Shown: positions 1 to 14,330 of the stretch, piece by piece
Numbering within the stretch: the first letter of the stretch is position 1
Layout of the letters: each line of letters starts with the position of its first letter
NCBI GenBank assembly: GCA_003640385.1
Contig: RCAB01000319.1
Location: 1-64,000, forward strand
Source: Setaria digitata
Lineage: Eukaryota; Nematoda; Chromadorea; Rhabditida; Setariidae
Length of the DNA stretch: 64,000 nt
Reading direction: 5' to 3'
The notes under the pieces: model-generated
The model's input: the letters and a program-made list of their open reading frames with translations, nothing else
The model's database searches: none
Told to the model about the DNA's origin: nothing
Position numbers and translations under genes: made by a program

Positions 1-297
1 ATAATATAATATAATATATTATTATTAATCAATTTATTAATTCATTATCGTTATTAAATCAACTGTTATTATAAACATATATTAATAAACAATATTATTA
101 ACAATATATAATGATTAATGCATTTATAGCAATTGTTGTCTCTATGATTTATAGTAATTTTAATATTTTATTAATGTTGTAATTGCATTCATAATAATTC
201 TTTAATAATAACAGTTTATTAATGATGCCAATTTGTTAGTTATAATAATAGTTATAGTTAAGGGAAAAGTTTGTGATTAGCCTGTAATTGATAGATA

Positions 298-427
298 CCT
301 GCTTAGGAAGCAGGAGGACAGGAAGGGTAGCATATAAACATCCATAAATGGAACCGTGACCGAAATAAACCTTTCTGCGGAGGTAATATTCATCTGGCGC
401 ATTAAGGTAGATGACTTTGATGCGCCA
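298..427. other. Two hairpins in a GC-richer island
   Basis: CCTGCTT (298-304) pairs with AAGCAGG (308-314) around a 3-nt loop. TGGCGCAT (395-402) pairs with ATGCGCCA (420-427), and the stem extends inward through G-U and A-U pairs to about 13 bp around a 7-nt loop (408-414). Base composition is clearly richer in G and C than the flanks. There is no open frame. It could be a structured RNA or a remnant of an inverted-repeat element; no known RNA family was recognised. Confidence 0.35.
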
Positions 428-2459
428 CTAGCCTAGTCAGATATTTTAGATATTTTAGTAGTGAATGATAAGAAACAAATGGGACAAGTGTGCTTCATGT
501 GCTGCATCCGTCTTCTTTTATATACTGATACGTGACGTATTGCTATTATCACTATCACGAGTTTGATTATGCGTGAAAAATAGCCTACCATTCCGATTAA
601 ATCCAGCACTATACTGATGACGTGAGCCGTGTCGATCACTCATTTTTTGGGGATAATTTCGGAGTTTACAGGATTTTAACCATGTCGGGTCGTCAGAAGT
701 TGAAGTTGTTGGAGGTTGCGATCAACAGCGTTGATTTGCGGTTTTTGCACACGTGAAAAAAAAAGGTAGAAGAAAGAAGTGATGTCTGAATTTAACAATG
801 AGTCGAGTAAAGTTTTGCTAACAATCAATGAATAATATTTCCTAGGTTGTAAGCTGCTTATTATACGTAGAATATTTCCAGGAGCAATAATTGTCAATCT
901 CCGAACAAATTTATGATTGGTTGAAAGATTTATTTCTTGAATAGGAATAGATTTGCGAAGGAAGAATATCATTAGCTCCTTTTTAATACAGTAACCGTCT
1001 CTTAATTAAGTTAATGGTTTCTTTTTAAGGGGAGAGAAATCAGAAATCAAATGTAATAATTACATATTATGTGCCAAATGTACTAGTGGAAACCTGTTCA
1101 GTTTGCAGCTTTCAAAATTTTTATTACTGCAGTACAGTTTTTAGATCGAAAACAAAATCTAAAGAATTGGAAAGTTCCCTAACAACTTTTTTCCCTTTAC
1201 TGTTAAATAAAGTAAAATGCTGATTTTAGTACGTTCGATAACTGAAACGGTGAATTTTTTTCTTAAAATAAAAATATTGATAACCATCGTGATTATGCGG
1301 TAATCGCTTATCGTATTATACTTGTCCTTAATATATGCTAGTGATAATAATACAACCGTTTGGTTCTTACAGTCATTCATCTAGAAAGATAATATGATCC
1401 GATACATTCGCCACATCAGGAATAATGCATCTTTGCACCATATTTCAGAATCTAATGACGACGCAGATAGTGCAGAACAGCGATAATATTACTATACCAG
1501 TCAGTACATGTTGATGTTTATAACCATAAAAAATGTTATGCTAATATTTATAGCTGCAGCAGTTTGAGGTTTTTAAAGTCCATTTTATCATCTTACCTGG
1601 ATAAATAGCAAATTTTCATAATATTAACATCATAATAGTTCTAAACCGAAAACTGCTGCTTCTGTTTTATAAAGCATGATAAGAGGATGATGGCATGAGA
1701 GAAAGATTAAAGAAATACCGAATAATATTAAAACAAATTTTTACTGTTGTGAAAGGATATTCAAAACAAAAAATCGGAATTCTCATCAGGGTAATGTGGA
1801 GAATCCGGTTATCAGTGCTCCTGTCTCTATCTATGCAAAGAAATCTGACTGCACTAATCAACTAATCTCCCCGACAATCATCCTTTCAGCAATCAGGCTT
1901 TCAATATTTTTCATTAACCGGTCTTGCAAGTCGGCCAAACTTGAATGCTATGAGGTGTTGTTGTTTTTCGAATGGAATATCCCCGTCGGCAACAAATCAT
2001 ATTCGCTTGAATTCATTTATATTTCTCGCGAAGTTAAGTTCTCTAAATCGAATTAATCCAAGTTTTATATTGTTTTATCAAACAAAATACTTACTGACGA
2101 TTAACACCAACCGTTCAAATAGACGTTAACCATAGATGGCATGGAAGAAATTCCACTGAGGTAAGAATGACCGGAATAAGTTGTCATTACAGAAACGGTG
2201 CACATATATCTTAGATAGTTTAGTACTGTTCGACATATGTTTGGTGCTCTATTCAGTGCTTGGTTGATTTTAATGGAAGTAGAGAGCAAGGAATCGAGAT
2301 GGTGATAATAATGATGATGATGAGGATGGTATCAAAATTTGAGAATAATACAAAATTACGAACCAAATAATAATGAAGGAAAAAGTATAATGAATGAATG
2401 ATGCCGAAATTTATGTCATTCGGCAAAGGTTTTTTGTTTTTGTTGTTTACATACCTTTA

Positions 2460-3170
2460 TGAAAGTGGAAAATACAGGAGGAACAAGGGAGAGGACAAAA
2501 TACAGGATATTCATCTTTATATGGGGGGAAGCGGGGGAGGTGAATGCCTGTTTCTGGTGTTTGTCAGAAAAAGAAAAGTGAAAGTGGGAAATGATACAAA
2601 CAATTTAACAGCAACCGGTTCTTCCTCTACCTCAACTTCCCACTTCTTCCCATTCCCATCTTCCCCACCTGCTGTCCCTGTCCCCTGTCCCCTGTCCTCC
2701 ATTCTTCATCTCCGTCCAGCCAAACCGAACATGTTCCACTGCAGTTTCAAATTTACCGTCGAAAGTGAAAATTAACATTGACAGTGATGCGCTAAGTTTT
2801 TGGAGGAGAAATTTCACTTGAGGAAGTGAGGAAGGAGGACGGAGAAGATTGTAATGAATTGACGTCGATTAGCTTTCCTTTTCCTTCTTTTGTTTTCCCT
2901 TGTTGAAAGTTCAGCTGTCTATCAGTACTCGTAACTTTTCCTTTGGCATCTCTCTCTCTCGATTAATTCCGTTTCCCATAACATTTTTCGTCTAATCTTA
3001 GCACACTTGCCAGTCTAATCTTCATCCTCCTGGAAGAAAATTCGCTGTAATTGCTTCCCTTGTTTATCTCCATGGACGCAGAGACAATCCTAAACTTTCA
3101 AATTCTTGTCGTTGTTCTGCCGCAGGGAATTGGGGAGCGGAGAGGAGAGGGAGAAGGAGGACGGAGCGGA
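2460..3170. repeat. Purine/pyrimidine-biased tracts
   Basis: This block contains a pyrimidine-rich run at about 2,625-2,705, with CTGTCCC-like short repeats, and purine-rich runs at about 2,466-2,500, 2,820-2,850 and 3,120-3,170 (GAGG/GGAG). The open frames across it are low-complexity and overlap on both strands, so they are not taken as genes. Such strand-asymmetric tracts often lie in nematode promoters or intergenic DNA, but no gene start is visible beside it. Confidence 0.45.
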
Positions 3171-3320
3171 AATCAGGTTTTCTGATAAGGTGTTATTGGG
3201 ATAGCTAGTTCCTTCCAAATCCTTTTCATTTCAAGCTTTCCCTCTCTTTTAATTTTATTTCTGCCAGTAAAACAAGTTCTTTTCTTCAGTCAGACCCTTC
3301 AACATCACTGGATCTCCGCA

Positions 3321-3375
3321 TGTGTGTGTAGGTGGTGTGTGTCTGTGTATGTATGTGTGTGTGTGTGTGTGTGTT
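3321..3375. repeat. (GT)n microsatellite
   Basis: An imperfect GT dinucleotide array, interrupted by GTAG, GTCT and GTAT steps, ends in a clean run of about eleven GT units. Confidence 0.9.
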
Positions 3376-6300
3376 CCAACTGTCTGTCCTGAATGAAGAA
3401 GGAGGAAACCAGTCATAATCATGTCATTGGTACCGGTTATAACTGGTTATTGTTATTGTTATTATTATGACTATTATTATCACTGTTATCGTGAATGGAC
3501 GTTTGACATTTTTGCTGCTGCCTGTGATAAGTACTGCAAGGAATGAAATTGCAATTTGCCCTGGAACAGCTAAGTGGATAATTTTTTCCGGTTTCGAATT
3601 GATCCCTAATGGAATCTGTTTTGTTAAACGAGACATATAATCACTCTGATGATATCTATTTGATAATTACAATTTGCAACAGAATCTTACAGTTAGACCG
3701 CTTTCTATTTCTGCGGTAGCATCAGGTAAATTAATTGTCCTTGCCAACAAAACTGTTTTAAATATTCGTTGAAGATTCTTTCTGATATAGTCGTAGCAAG
3801 TAAACTTCACACGAAGTTATGTAGTACAGGCGTAGAGGAGGAAGAATCTGAATGAACAGGAAATATAACAATGCTACTCAGGGAATTGAAACATATTTTT
3901 AATATTTTGCCATTTTAAATTTAAAAATGAATTTCGCTTTGGAAATGAAATGCTTCGAATAGTGAGTGCTATGAGAACAAGATTTTAAATCGGAAAAGAA
4001 ATAAATCGATGAAAGATGAAAGAAAAGCGTTTAATTAAATAAAAAGAATACTCACTTCTAAACAATAACCTAAATGGCAAGCCTCCAAGTGATATCTTTT
4101 AAATTAAATCTTTCAGATGAAAATACTAGCATTTTAATGATTTTATTCATATATTCTTATCTAATTTTGCAACAGTTTCAAAATGTATATGAAGGTTTAG
4201 CTTTTTAACAAACTATAAGATTTTCTGATTTGGAATGGTACAATTACTCACCGCATCACTGGAAGAAGCAAAATCAACACCAAAAAGAAAAAAAGGAAGT
4301 GGAATGAAGGAAATGACCCAAGCTTTGAGCATTTCTATCAGAAAGGTCTTTCCAGGATTCTTCTTAACATCAGTAAGTTTTCTCACATCGGCGCGTACAA
4401 CAATATTGTTATAACATTTCATTTACCGGTTTACGATAACGCAGATATTGGCGTGTAGCATTGATTCGTAGAAACATGCCGAAGCCGGTTTCTTCCTTCT
4501 CGAAGACAGTTCTGAAAAAGTGAGGAAGATTGTAATGCAAAGAGAGGTAGAAGGGGAAGGGAGAGCAGGGAGACAGCAAGGGAGAAAGAAGAAGTAATCA
4601 AGAAATGGTCTACAAAGACTATATATCATAAAACTGGTTCCAGAAGTCTCATCATCGAAAGTAAATGTGAGATTTAAAAGTTTATGTTGCAACTTTAACT
4701 CGTATGTCGTAAGGTGTGGAGAGACATCTATTTGTTAGTTAATGATAAGGTAAGTGGTGAAATGATACGACGTGAAAGTAAAGGCCATGTCATTCACATA
4801 ATGCAAAGGTTGATGAAGTTGAAGGGGAAAAAACTTTGAACAAACCAGTTTGATAATACTTTTCTAATTTGATTCTTTTTCTTTTGGATTTTTGGAATAG
4901 ACATTTTAAATTTTTGAAACATTGCTGAATTTTGAAGCGGAAGAGAAGGAAGAAGGGAGAAAGCTACGGTTTGACTGGCTATCAGAGAGAAATTAGTTTT
5001 TCACCTGAAAAAAGTCCCATTGACAGTTTTTGATTATTCGTCTCTTCTTCTGAACTTCAACGGGGAAAACGGAAAAGCATTCGGAATTCCGTCTTTCAGG
5101 AAAAATAGAAAAGAATTTCCTTTAAAAGTAGCAAACCTGTTGACAGTGATATGCTTGTTTGTTTCATTTTATTCTATATTATCTCCATCCTACTTTCATC
5201 TATTTTACAACCTGTTTTATTATCATATTCTGCTTCCCTATTTTGTTTTACTTTTCTCTTTCTCTCTTTACTCCTCCCCCTCTATAAAAGGATAGTTCTG
5301 CATTGTTTTTTTTTGCTTGAAAATAATAAACTTGGAATGGGTCTGCAAAAACGATAATGGAACAAGTTCCGTCTATCTGCTTGTCGTCACAGTTCCACTG
5401 ATAACTAACAGGTAATTCCCAAGGTCATCATTATTGCCATTATAATCATGTTGACAATTATCATTATCAACTCCATTTTCCCGTTTTATATGGAATTTTC
5501 GGCGTTATTTGAATAGTTGAACTAATTTATTGATATTATTTATCTTCCAAGGAAAGTTGTAGCAGTTTCTATGAGAAAGATTTGCTCGTATTTTAAAAGT
5601 AATGTGACTTTCTCATAAAATTAATAACTTCGTAAAGCGGTAAATATTACCTGCTAATTAGTGGCCAGTAATTCATTTGGTGGAAATGAACAAATAATAA
5701 ATTAAAGAGATTTGTTATAATAAAATTTTTAAAATGCATTTATTGCTCAACCAACGGATGATGATCGTTCACACGTGGTTTGCTATTTATATAAAATACT
5801 TGCAGACAAGTTTTCCTTCTTAAAATAGACAGACAGGCAAATGGATAGACAGAAGCATAGATAATTGAGTACAGATAACATAAAAAGTGAATGTTTTTCA
5901 AATTTTTAGTGTTGAAAACTTTAGTTTTTAACAAATATTATTGAGGGCACCTTAAGCGAAATTCACATTACACATTTTCTTGAGTTTTTAAATTTCAAAA
6001 ATGATCAACTCTTCTCTTACTTTCTTAGTTAGGTTACCATAAAAACTGAAGATTGAGATTTTTTTATCGCGAATAGCAAGCCAACCTTCGTTTCTGCTCA
6101 AGGTATCATTAATGGTTCTTCAACGCAGTTACCAGTTAGTCCCAATCTGATTCCAAATAATCGGCTTGAATTTCTTTTTTAAAATCAAAAAGGACAATAA
6201 AGGTACTGAATAACAATAAGAATCCTCAAGCCGACGGTCATCTATAAAAGTTCCTTCATGGAAGTCTCTTGGAGAGATCAGGCTTCAATCTCTCCATACC

Positions 6301-9300
6301 TCGTAGCAACCCGATCTTTATAACCGATTAAAGCTATTGCCTTTTCTCAGCCATTTCAATTTGGAGTCCACTTTTAAAATCATAAGGTCAATCTTAAGAT
6401 GGTGTGTTTTGAAATTTCAAAAATTGAGAATCGTTTGCGCCTTAATTATTCCTCAGCTGACTTGTGACATTATGACTGACTTCAAATTGAAATAACAAAG
6501 AAAAAATGATAATTTCCTGCAACTTTAAAATGCAATGTGTCAACATACTTACAATTGCATTTTTGCAAATCACAAGCTTTCTCTCTCGATTTAAAGAAAA
6601 AACCCATTATTAGAATTATTAGTATTAGTTTGACTGGATCAGCCTTATCTATTTTTCTTAATGTTCATCTCAGATCCAAGAAAAAAGAATCGTTTAAGGA
6701 AATTTTAAATACATTCTACATTTGCTCATCACATATTCACTAGAATAAAGGCTAAGAAATCAGTTCCTACTCTGATCGCTGAGCGATGAACAACCAAATT
6801 ATAATTATAAAGTTATTTAAATACAAGTTAGACTCCTACATCCAATATTGCATTCAATTTATTATGGCCACTATTTCCTGCAAACAGTCCGATTATTTTT
6901 CCAACTTTTATTCTGTTGTTGATCGACGACAAGTATCTATTTATACTGATTAGGCAACTAATATAAAGCTCCTGTTGGTTCCCTTGAGCAGTAATTTAGT
7001 AGCGCTAACTCTGTACTAGTAATGAATAATAAGAGACTATGACGATTATTTGGAACCACTGAAACCTCCTTTCCTTTTCGCCTATCTTCGTTCTATGCAA
7101 AAGCAAACAAGTCTGAAAACAAGTCTTAAATGCTTCAGGGCATTTGAAAAAGGAAACAAGAATGAAGAGCAAAAGTGAAAGGATGAATAGTAAAAGATAG
7201 GACAAAAAACCCGAGAAATTATAAATTATAGATAGTAATCGTTGTACAAATTCACTTAATTTTGAAGTTTGCAGTGCCATATGAAGAGGAAATTGCTTAA
7301 AAGCTACTGATCTATGTAACTGCAGTTAGCACAAGTTTGAACTTAAATAATTTCGGAAGCAATTTTAAATTTATCATAACAGTTTAGTACTGAAAAAAAG
7401 AAAATAGAAAACATAAAACCAACAAGACTATTCTCTCAGGTTGCATATAAAGCTAATAATTTAAGTCATTACTGTCAAAATATTTTTCGAGAGTTCCTTA
7501 AAGTCATTTCTCTTTTTCTCGGTCATCCTGAATTTCTCAACTTTTCTAATATTTCAGAATCTCTCGCATTTGATGAAGCAAAAAACGGATTGCCAGGAAA
7601 AAAATCTTTGGCAATTGACATTAACAAAAATCTGAAAATTTTAGAAATATAAAGGACAGAAAACGCTTATTACCATCACATCGTACAATTACAGATCAAT
7701 CTAGTTAATTTAAATTACAATTATAATTATTTTTTTCTAATTATTGCAGTCACAAATAAAGTTTGAGTAAACAGACTGATTAACTGATCAGAAACAGTCA
7801 GCCTTTACCACAAACAGAAATACATGAAGCTATTCAGTAAACCGCCACGATTTTTTAATTCGGTTTGTACAGGTCTTCCCAAAAAAAGTGTATTCTTGAA
7901 AATATTACGTCTTTATAAACCAAAAAATATGTGCGTAAGTGAAACATATTTTATTTGAAAATATTTCCTTTGTCTTTTGTTATTTAATTATTAAACATCT
8001 ATTGTAATGCTATTACTACTCAGAAATAAAAATATGTTCCTCTCTATTTCAGTTTTTTTCTCAATCAACACATTAGCCATGAAAATGTTCCACAGGAAAC
8101 TATTTCTTTTCATAGAGCAAACAATTAATCTTAGTCTATGAACTATTAGATGTTATCACTAAGTTATCACTTATATATCATCCTTTCTCTTCGTCGTATT
8201 TCTCCATCATTGATTGTAATTTCGTTTCTTTTCTTTTATTTCTTTTACATTTTTTTTTAAACCTTTTCTAAGCTTATTGGTAAACAATCTCGATTATCTT
8301 CTGTTGGGGAACGATAGACTGTCAAGTTCTTCGAGTCTTACAATTTAAGTTATTAAAAGTACTGACGATGCTACAAATGTTTTCCTGTCTTTCATGATAA
8401 CTGTTATCAAATTTCCAAGAATAAAATCATTCAAACCTGCTTCCTTACTCATCAGCATACCAAGCAGTGATGATACCATTTCAGTTTTTATCTTCCTTGC
8501 ACTTTCCATATTAACTTTTAACCAACTTCTCTTTTTGTTTTGTTTTTTAAAATGACAGGAAAAAGCATTTATAGCATTGAACAACACAGATGTAATATAT
8601 TATTGTAAAGGTGCCTTTGCGATCATTTTTAAATCATTTCAAAATGTAACAACCGGTTCGAGCAACTACTCATTCTCGTTCCATCTCCAAACAATACAGA
8701 AACTGTTTTTTCTTGCGCTCGATCCTATGAAAAAAATAAGTTCGAAATGAAATAAGAAGCGTATTGCTCGTTGATACTTGAAATGCTATCATTTTTCCCG
8801 AAACTTTCGGCTTGTATGCGGAAATTTGAAAAAAGAGATCTGCTTTTTTTCAGCAATACATTTGTGACAAATTTTGCTTAAAAAAAACCTATATTTTTTC
8901 TTATTCTTTTCATTTTCTTTCAACACTTCAGCAAATATCCATTCATTTATTAGCAAGCAATACACGCAAGTGCATAAATTTAATTTTTTATTAAAATTAC
9001 TTCAAATTTATAAATAACGGTTATTTGTACTTAATAATGCATGTTAATAATATATGACGAGGTAATAACAATGAATGCATAGAGGCCTGCTTGCTTGTAT
9101 TGCAGTACAAATAAGGCATAAATCAATTTCCACGATGATTTACTTGAAGAAAAGTTTTTGAAGTAATTTTTCTGTTAAAAATATTAGTAGCAAGAAGAAG
9201 GATTAAAATAAACAAGTTATTTAACAATTAGTAAAGCTTCATTTGTCAAATTTGTTCAGCAAATAAAAATTTAGAATTAAATATAAGGATGGATAGATGA

Positions 9301-12300
9301 AGAAATAAACCTGAGGATATTTAAAATTATTTAGTAATGATTTTTCCAAAACGAGCTATTTCTTTTTAATCATTTATTTCATTTCGTCAACAAATAGGTA
9401 AAGGATAATGAACAATATAATATAATCTTTATTAAACAAAAAGTAAATCCTACGGAAACTCCACAATATTCATAATTAGAAAACTTTCACCGAAAAATTG
9501 GCTGCAAATTTTTTTTTTTTCAATTTATGAATTAGTTTTTTTCTTCGTTTCTAGGTATTAAAGAATTCTTTCAATTAAAAATTGCTAAACTAATAATTTT
9601 GCATCAAATATCAAAATGACGTATATTAATTGTCAGGATGACTTACTAAAAATTACTTATATTTTAAAATATTTGTTTTACCTATACAATTTCTTCTGTG
9701 TAACAAAAAACAAAATGCATCTGATGTGTCTGAATACGATTCTGTACGTGTTCAGCGGCACATATGTCCTAGTTCCTGTGGATACGCCTGCAGTACGTAC
9801 GTATAATTAAGTTATACGCACATGTAATTTACGTTACTTGAAGACCTGCACTTATGGCAGCATTGTAAGCCAGAGTGATATTTTGTGAATTATTTGCTGC
9901 TGAAGCTTACTCTTTTACATTCAGAAAGTTTGCATACTCATGGATTGTAGAAGATCGATCCATCCTGGTGATGTTGATGTCATTAATATCAGCGCAACGC
10001 TTTCTATCCTATCAAACTTATCAGTCTGAGGTAATCTGTTTAATCTTAATTAATGGCTTTTCTATAATTATGAAAGTGCAATATTACCTTGAAGACATCC
10101 ATTTCAGCATGCAACGGCGAAAATAATAAAACTGATAAAATTTGAAATTTTAGTTGACCATTGTGTAGAATTGAATCATTTGTGAAATTTTTTCATTTCC
10201 TAAGACTCATTTTTGCTTTAGTCCTATAATAGATTTATTACAGTATTTGTTAGTTATTCTGTATGAAATAAAATAAATTGCTTCATTTGTTTTTTTTTTT
10301 TTTTTCAGAAAAACTGCTGATGGAATTGAAAGCTTCCCTCAGCGGACATTTTTTTTTTTTGTCTGTATGTTATATTGAATAATGAATGAAATGATGATTT
10401 TTATTATGTAAAATACTTCATAGTGCTCAAAAATTATTTTTATGCATCATAAACCAATTTGTATGGTCGGGCCTATTTCGTCTAATTTTCGATGTAAATT
10501 TCCCGATGCCATCCATGCCTTTTTTAGCTTCCTTTCCTATTATTTTATACATTTTGTTAGTTGTCATTATCATTTAGGGAATACGAATATTCCGTTATAA
10601 AAATTCTGGAATTACTCAAAAAGACCATCACTGTTTTTTTTACACACAGGTGGGTTACGAGAATTTTTGCTATTGCTGCATTTATAATTGTAAGTAGGAT
10701 AGTTTTGCGATTTTCAGTTTAGTTTTGCAAATGAAAATAACTTTAGTTTTCAAATAATGACTCACTCTTTTTTAACATTTAAATTTTTTTCACACTGATT
10801 TTGAGAAATGAAATTTCAATTCATTTTCTAAACATTTATTAAATCTTTTAACGATTCTTTTACATCTTCTAAGAGACACTCAGTTTTTCTTTATCTGTTT
10901 TAGTAATTTTATTTCTTCTTTTTAGCTTCCTTCTAATCTTCGTCATTGACACTCGCATAGAATAACATGTTTCAGAAATATGAATGACTGATTAATTATG
11001 TGGTTTTATTTCACGTATTTCACGTAAGCTAGGGAGTCAATCTGACTCGATTACTGAAAGAAAAAAAAAAGAAAAAGAAAGCTACTGTCAGCTCTTAAAA
11101 TGTTGATAACTAAAATGTAACTGCGGTTTGAATGTATGTTTAAGTATCAAGCGACTACTGTCACATATCATCACATTTTATTGGTAAAAAGTTTGCTACA
11201 AGACTGGAAAGTATATGTTTGAATTTATTTTATGCAAATTAATTCAGTACTGGAAGCTAATAATGATAGCAAAAAATGTTTCATTACCACATATTCATGT
11301 TGCTTTCCACTACACGCTTCACAAGAGTACTATCACTGATAAAACTATTTATAATCCTTCAAGAAGCTAGAATGAAACACGCTATAATATGGCTGTGGAA
11401 GCCAACTTCAAAGGATTTTTGCAATTAAGTCTAGGATATGGTAAAAATCGATAACCTCAACACGATTACTTACTGAAACTTGAGTTAGAATTCTATGTGG
11501 TAATAATTAAAATGATGAAGAGAACTAACTTAGCATTTCAGGACACGTCAGAAGTTGTCAAATGGTCATTGGGAGTTTCATTTTGGAGTTTCCATAATTT
11601 CGTTTCCTATTTCGTTTCTTCAAGTTTTCAGGACACCGAACAGAATTTCGCGAGCAAACTGCATAATTATTTATGATAAGATATAAGTTTCAGGAAGTTG
11701 TTCCCCTTCAAGAAAACTCACTTTCGCACAGAAGAGTACATTTTCCACACGATTTCGTTTCTTCATGTAACCAATTTCACTCTTTACTATTCTTATTCCT
11801 ATCTGAAGACTCTGAATACATATGTCATTTTTAGCCAAATTAAAGTTAACTTTGCTCCCTCCTTTTCAATTATCAGGACGCACTTTCTGTCTCTATCTCT
11901 TTATTCATAAATATTAAAAAATCAGCAACTTCGATCACGAAGCTACTGAAAAGTGATATAAGCAGTATTTGTTCATTTGATTGTTTATAATGAAATAATT
12001 TCAATTAATTGCGAAATAACTTCTTATCTCATTAAGAGATGTTTTCTTCTTTTCTAGGATCAACTTTGACTTAGAAAAGTCAAAAGGAATTAAAGTAGTA
12101 ATATGCATACGAAAAAAAACTTCTTGTTTCTTTCAAATTGAAAATTTCACTAGCAGAAATGATTTATAAGGAAATTTCAAAATTACATATCAGTTTCAGC
12201 GTCACTTTATACAGCCATGATCTAATTAATATGTCGTAAAAATTCCATTAGGGCAATATATGATGATTTGACAACCCTCCAAAAAGATGATTTAAAAAGT

Positions 12301-14313
12301 AGTTATTAATTCTGATTACCGAAATATTACAGGATTACTGAAGAAGACAAGAAGAATAGAGGAGTATAAGATAACTTGAACTGTTGGAAGACATGGTATG
12401 CAGTTTATCAGCTGGTTCAGCAATGCGTGAATGAAAATAAAAGTAAACAGAATTGAAGTAGAGGAATAAAATGAGTAGAAGAAAGAGACAAAGGAAGAAA
12501 GGGCTAAGAATATTTATTTGTTTCCCCAAGATATCTGATTTTATTGCTTGAATCAAAGCCATTGCCAATTTCTTGACGACAAAATGCTGCTGACAATTGT
12601 TCCATGAAGAAATTACTTCCTTTTTGTAGTTATATTCAAGATCTGACTATTTCAAATTATCGCTCTAGACTCTAAATGCTTTTCTACTCAATTAGATTGT
12701 CTTAATTTTTTCCTTTGTTTATGAATCGATGTTTCTAGCCCTTACTAACACTCTAGTAAAAAATACACTGTCATCATAAATCTTATTCGGAATATGAAAT
12801 ACGCATTGTTGCAGCACTGTCAAGTTTCAGTCTTAATCCTCTAGTTATACTACAACTATCCTTATTATTGCGGTAAATGATACCGGTATTAGAAATGGTC
12901 TATTCTAATTTTTTGCAAGCCAACTTTCTGTGCTCTCAATATATGAACTGGTCTTATTAAAAAGATGGCTAAGGCTTTAAACTAAATAACCAAATGCGAA
13001 ATACTGAGAGTTTCGTAATGGAATGAAAAATTAGAACTTTTCAATATGGTAAAGTTCCTGATGTATGTCTGTCTATTCATTCAGCATTCATCTTTTCCTT
13101 CTTCAAGACTATCGTAATCGTAAGGCAAGATCAAACTCAAGAAAAATTGTGAATTTTAGAAGCAAAACTGGCAATTTTAAAACAATGAATAAAATATATT
13201 GCGAACTAATAGATCGCTTTCCATCCTTAATTCTTCCCGTTAAAATTTTTCAATTTCTGTTTTGAAATCGGATATTAATAATCGTGCAATATTTAGATTC
13301 ACTCTGCTCTCAATGCCTTTTGCTTCCCTTGAATAGTAAGCTTTTTTTTTCCACTTTTATTTTGCTTTGGTTGATTTTTGAAGATTTCTTTTCTTTTTTG
13401 TTTGCCTTCATGATTTCACTTTATTTTTGAAAAAATAAATCAAAATTTTATGATTTATTGCTTTCTGCTTTACCAGGCAAAATTTGTTGCACACATTTAG
13501 TTGATTTGTTCCATTTTGGTTACTCATCTGTAGGTTGTATGAGTAGTAATAAAACTAAAACTGACTCCATGCCCATCATGCATATGTATAATATATTTCT
13601 TAGCAATTAATCTATTTTAGAAAATTAGCATTTTCACTGCATGCTATTTATTTGTCAGCTAAATATCATTACTTTCATTCTCTCTCTCTTTTTGTAACCT
13701 TTATGGAAGTACTGCGCTTAATTAAGAATTCGCTCTGATATAGACGAGGTTAATTATGATCATTATCTTACTTTCTTCTCTTCCGTAAACACTTACTCTT
13801 TCAAATAGAAACAAACATGTTTGCCAGTTTAGAATGCATTATGCAAGCACATTAACATGCAGCGTATGCTAAAATTCCTGCATCTTTTGGCTAATCGACA
13901 GCAATTCGAAAAGAAGAATATAGAATCTTCTGATTTCATTGTTCGCTTTTCATACATAATTTTTAAATTTTGAATTAGCGTAATTTGACGTGCGTGTAAT
14001 GAGTGAATTAAACATCATATGTACAGCATATTTAAAAAGAGGAAATTTTTGATTGAATTATAATAAGACAAAACAGAAGATATTTTGATGCAAATAATTC
14101 AGTTCAAAAATAAACTTCACTGCACAAATTGGATTATCATGAAATAATTCCATCGTTGGCTTACTCATGGTAGATGTACTTAGTGACTTCTTCTTGTAGA
14201 TATTTCGCCTGTTTTATTCTTGACAAGGAATAAATTTGGTTTCATATTTTTCCGGTTTACGATGGCAACTTTTCCGATTCGTTTTCCGATCAATTCTTTA
14301 GAAAAAAAATAGG

Positions 14314-14330
14314 GAAATTTCAGTCTACCA
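14314..14330 (+). promoter_or_regulatory. Probable trans-splice acceptor of flp-6
   Basis: The acceptor AAATTTCAG ends at 14,323, only seven bases ahead of the flp-6 start codon, and no upstream coding exon is visible. This is the usual position for spliced-leader addition in nematodes. A cis-spliced 5' UTR intron is the alternative. Confidence 0.5.

Larger units (their letters stand above)
1..14330. other. Gene-poor AT-rich region
   Basis: No convincing coding exon was found on either strand over about 14 kb. Open frames here are short, low-complexity, and lack paired splice sites or recognisable motifs. The stretch holds ATT/AAT-rich sequence at the left edge, a GC-richer hairpin pair at 298-427, purine- and pyrimidine-rich tracts at about 2,460-3,170, a GT repeat at 3,321-3,375 and scattered poly-T runs. 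Isolated TATAAAAG strings occur near 5,283 and 6,243 but lead to no gene that I can see. It may be regulatory DNA for the neuropeptide gene at 14,331 or simply an intergenic desert. Confidence 0.6.

Noticed and set aside
2398..2817. Frames of 60-125 aa on both strands
   Set aside because: Low-complexity purine/pyrimidine tract; no domain, no splice context, overlapping frames on both strands.
4213..4692. Adjacent minus-strand frames of 69 and 89 aa
   Set aside because: No motif; the hydrophobic and charged stretches look compositional and no exon chain can be built.
5278..5292. TATAAAAG preceded by a C/T-rich run
   Set aside because: Resembles a core promoter but no gene or RNA can be placed downstream.
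10283..10366. Strong poly-T acceptor followed by about 45 nt of less AT-rich sequence
   Set aside because: No donor partner or neighbouring exons; possibly chance in a T-rich region.
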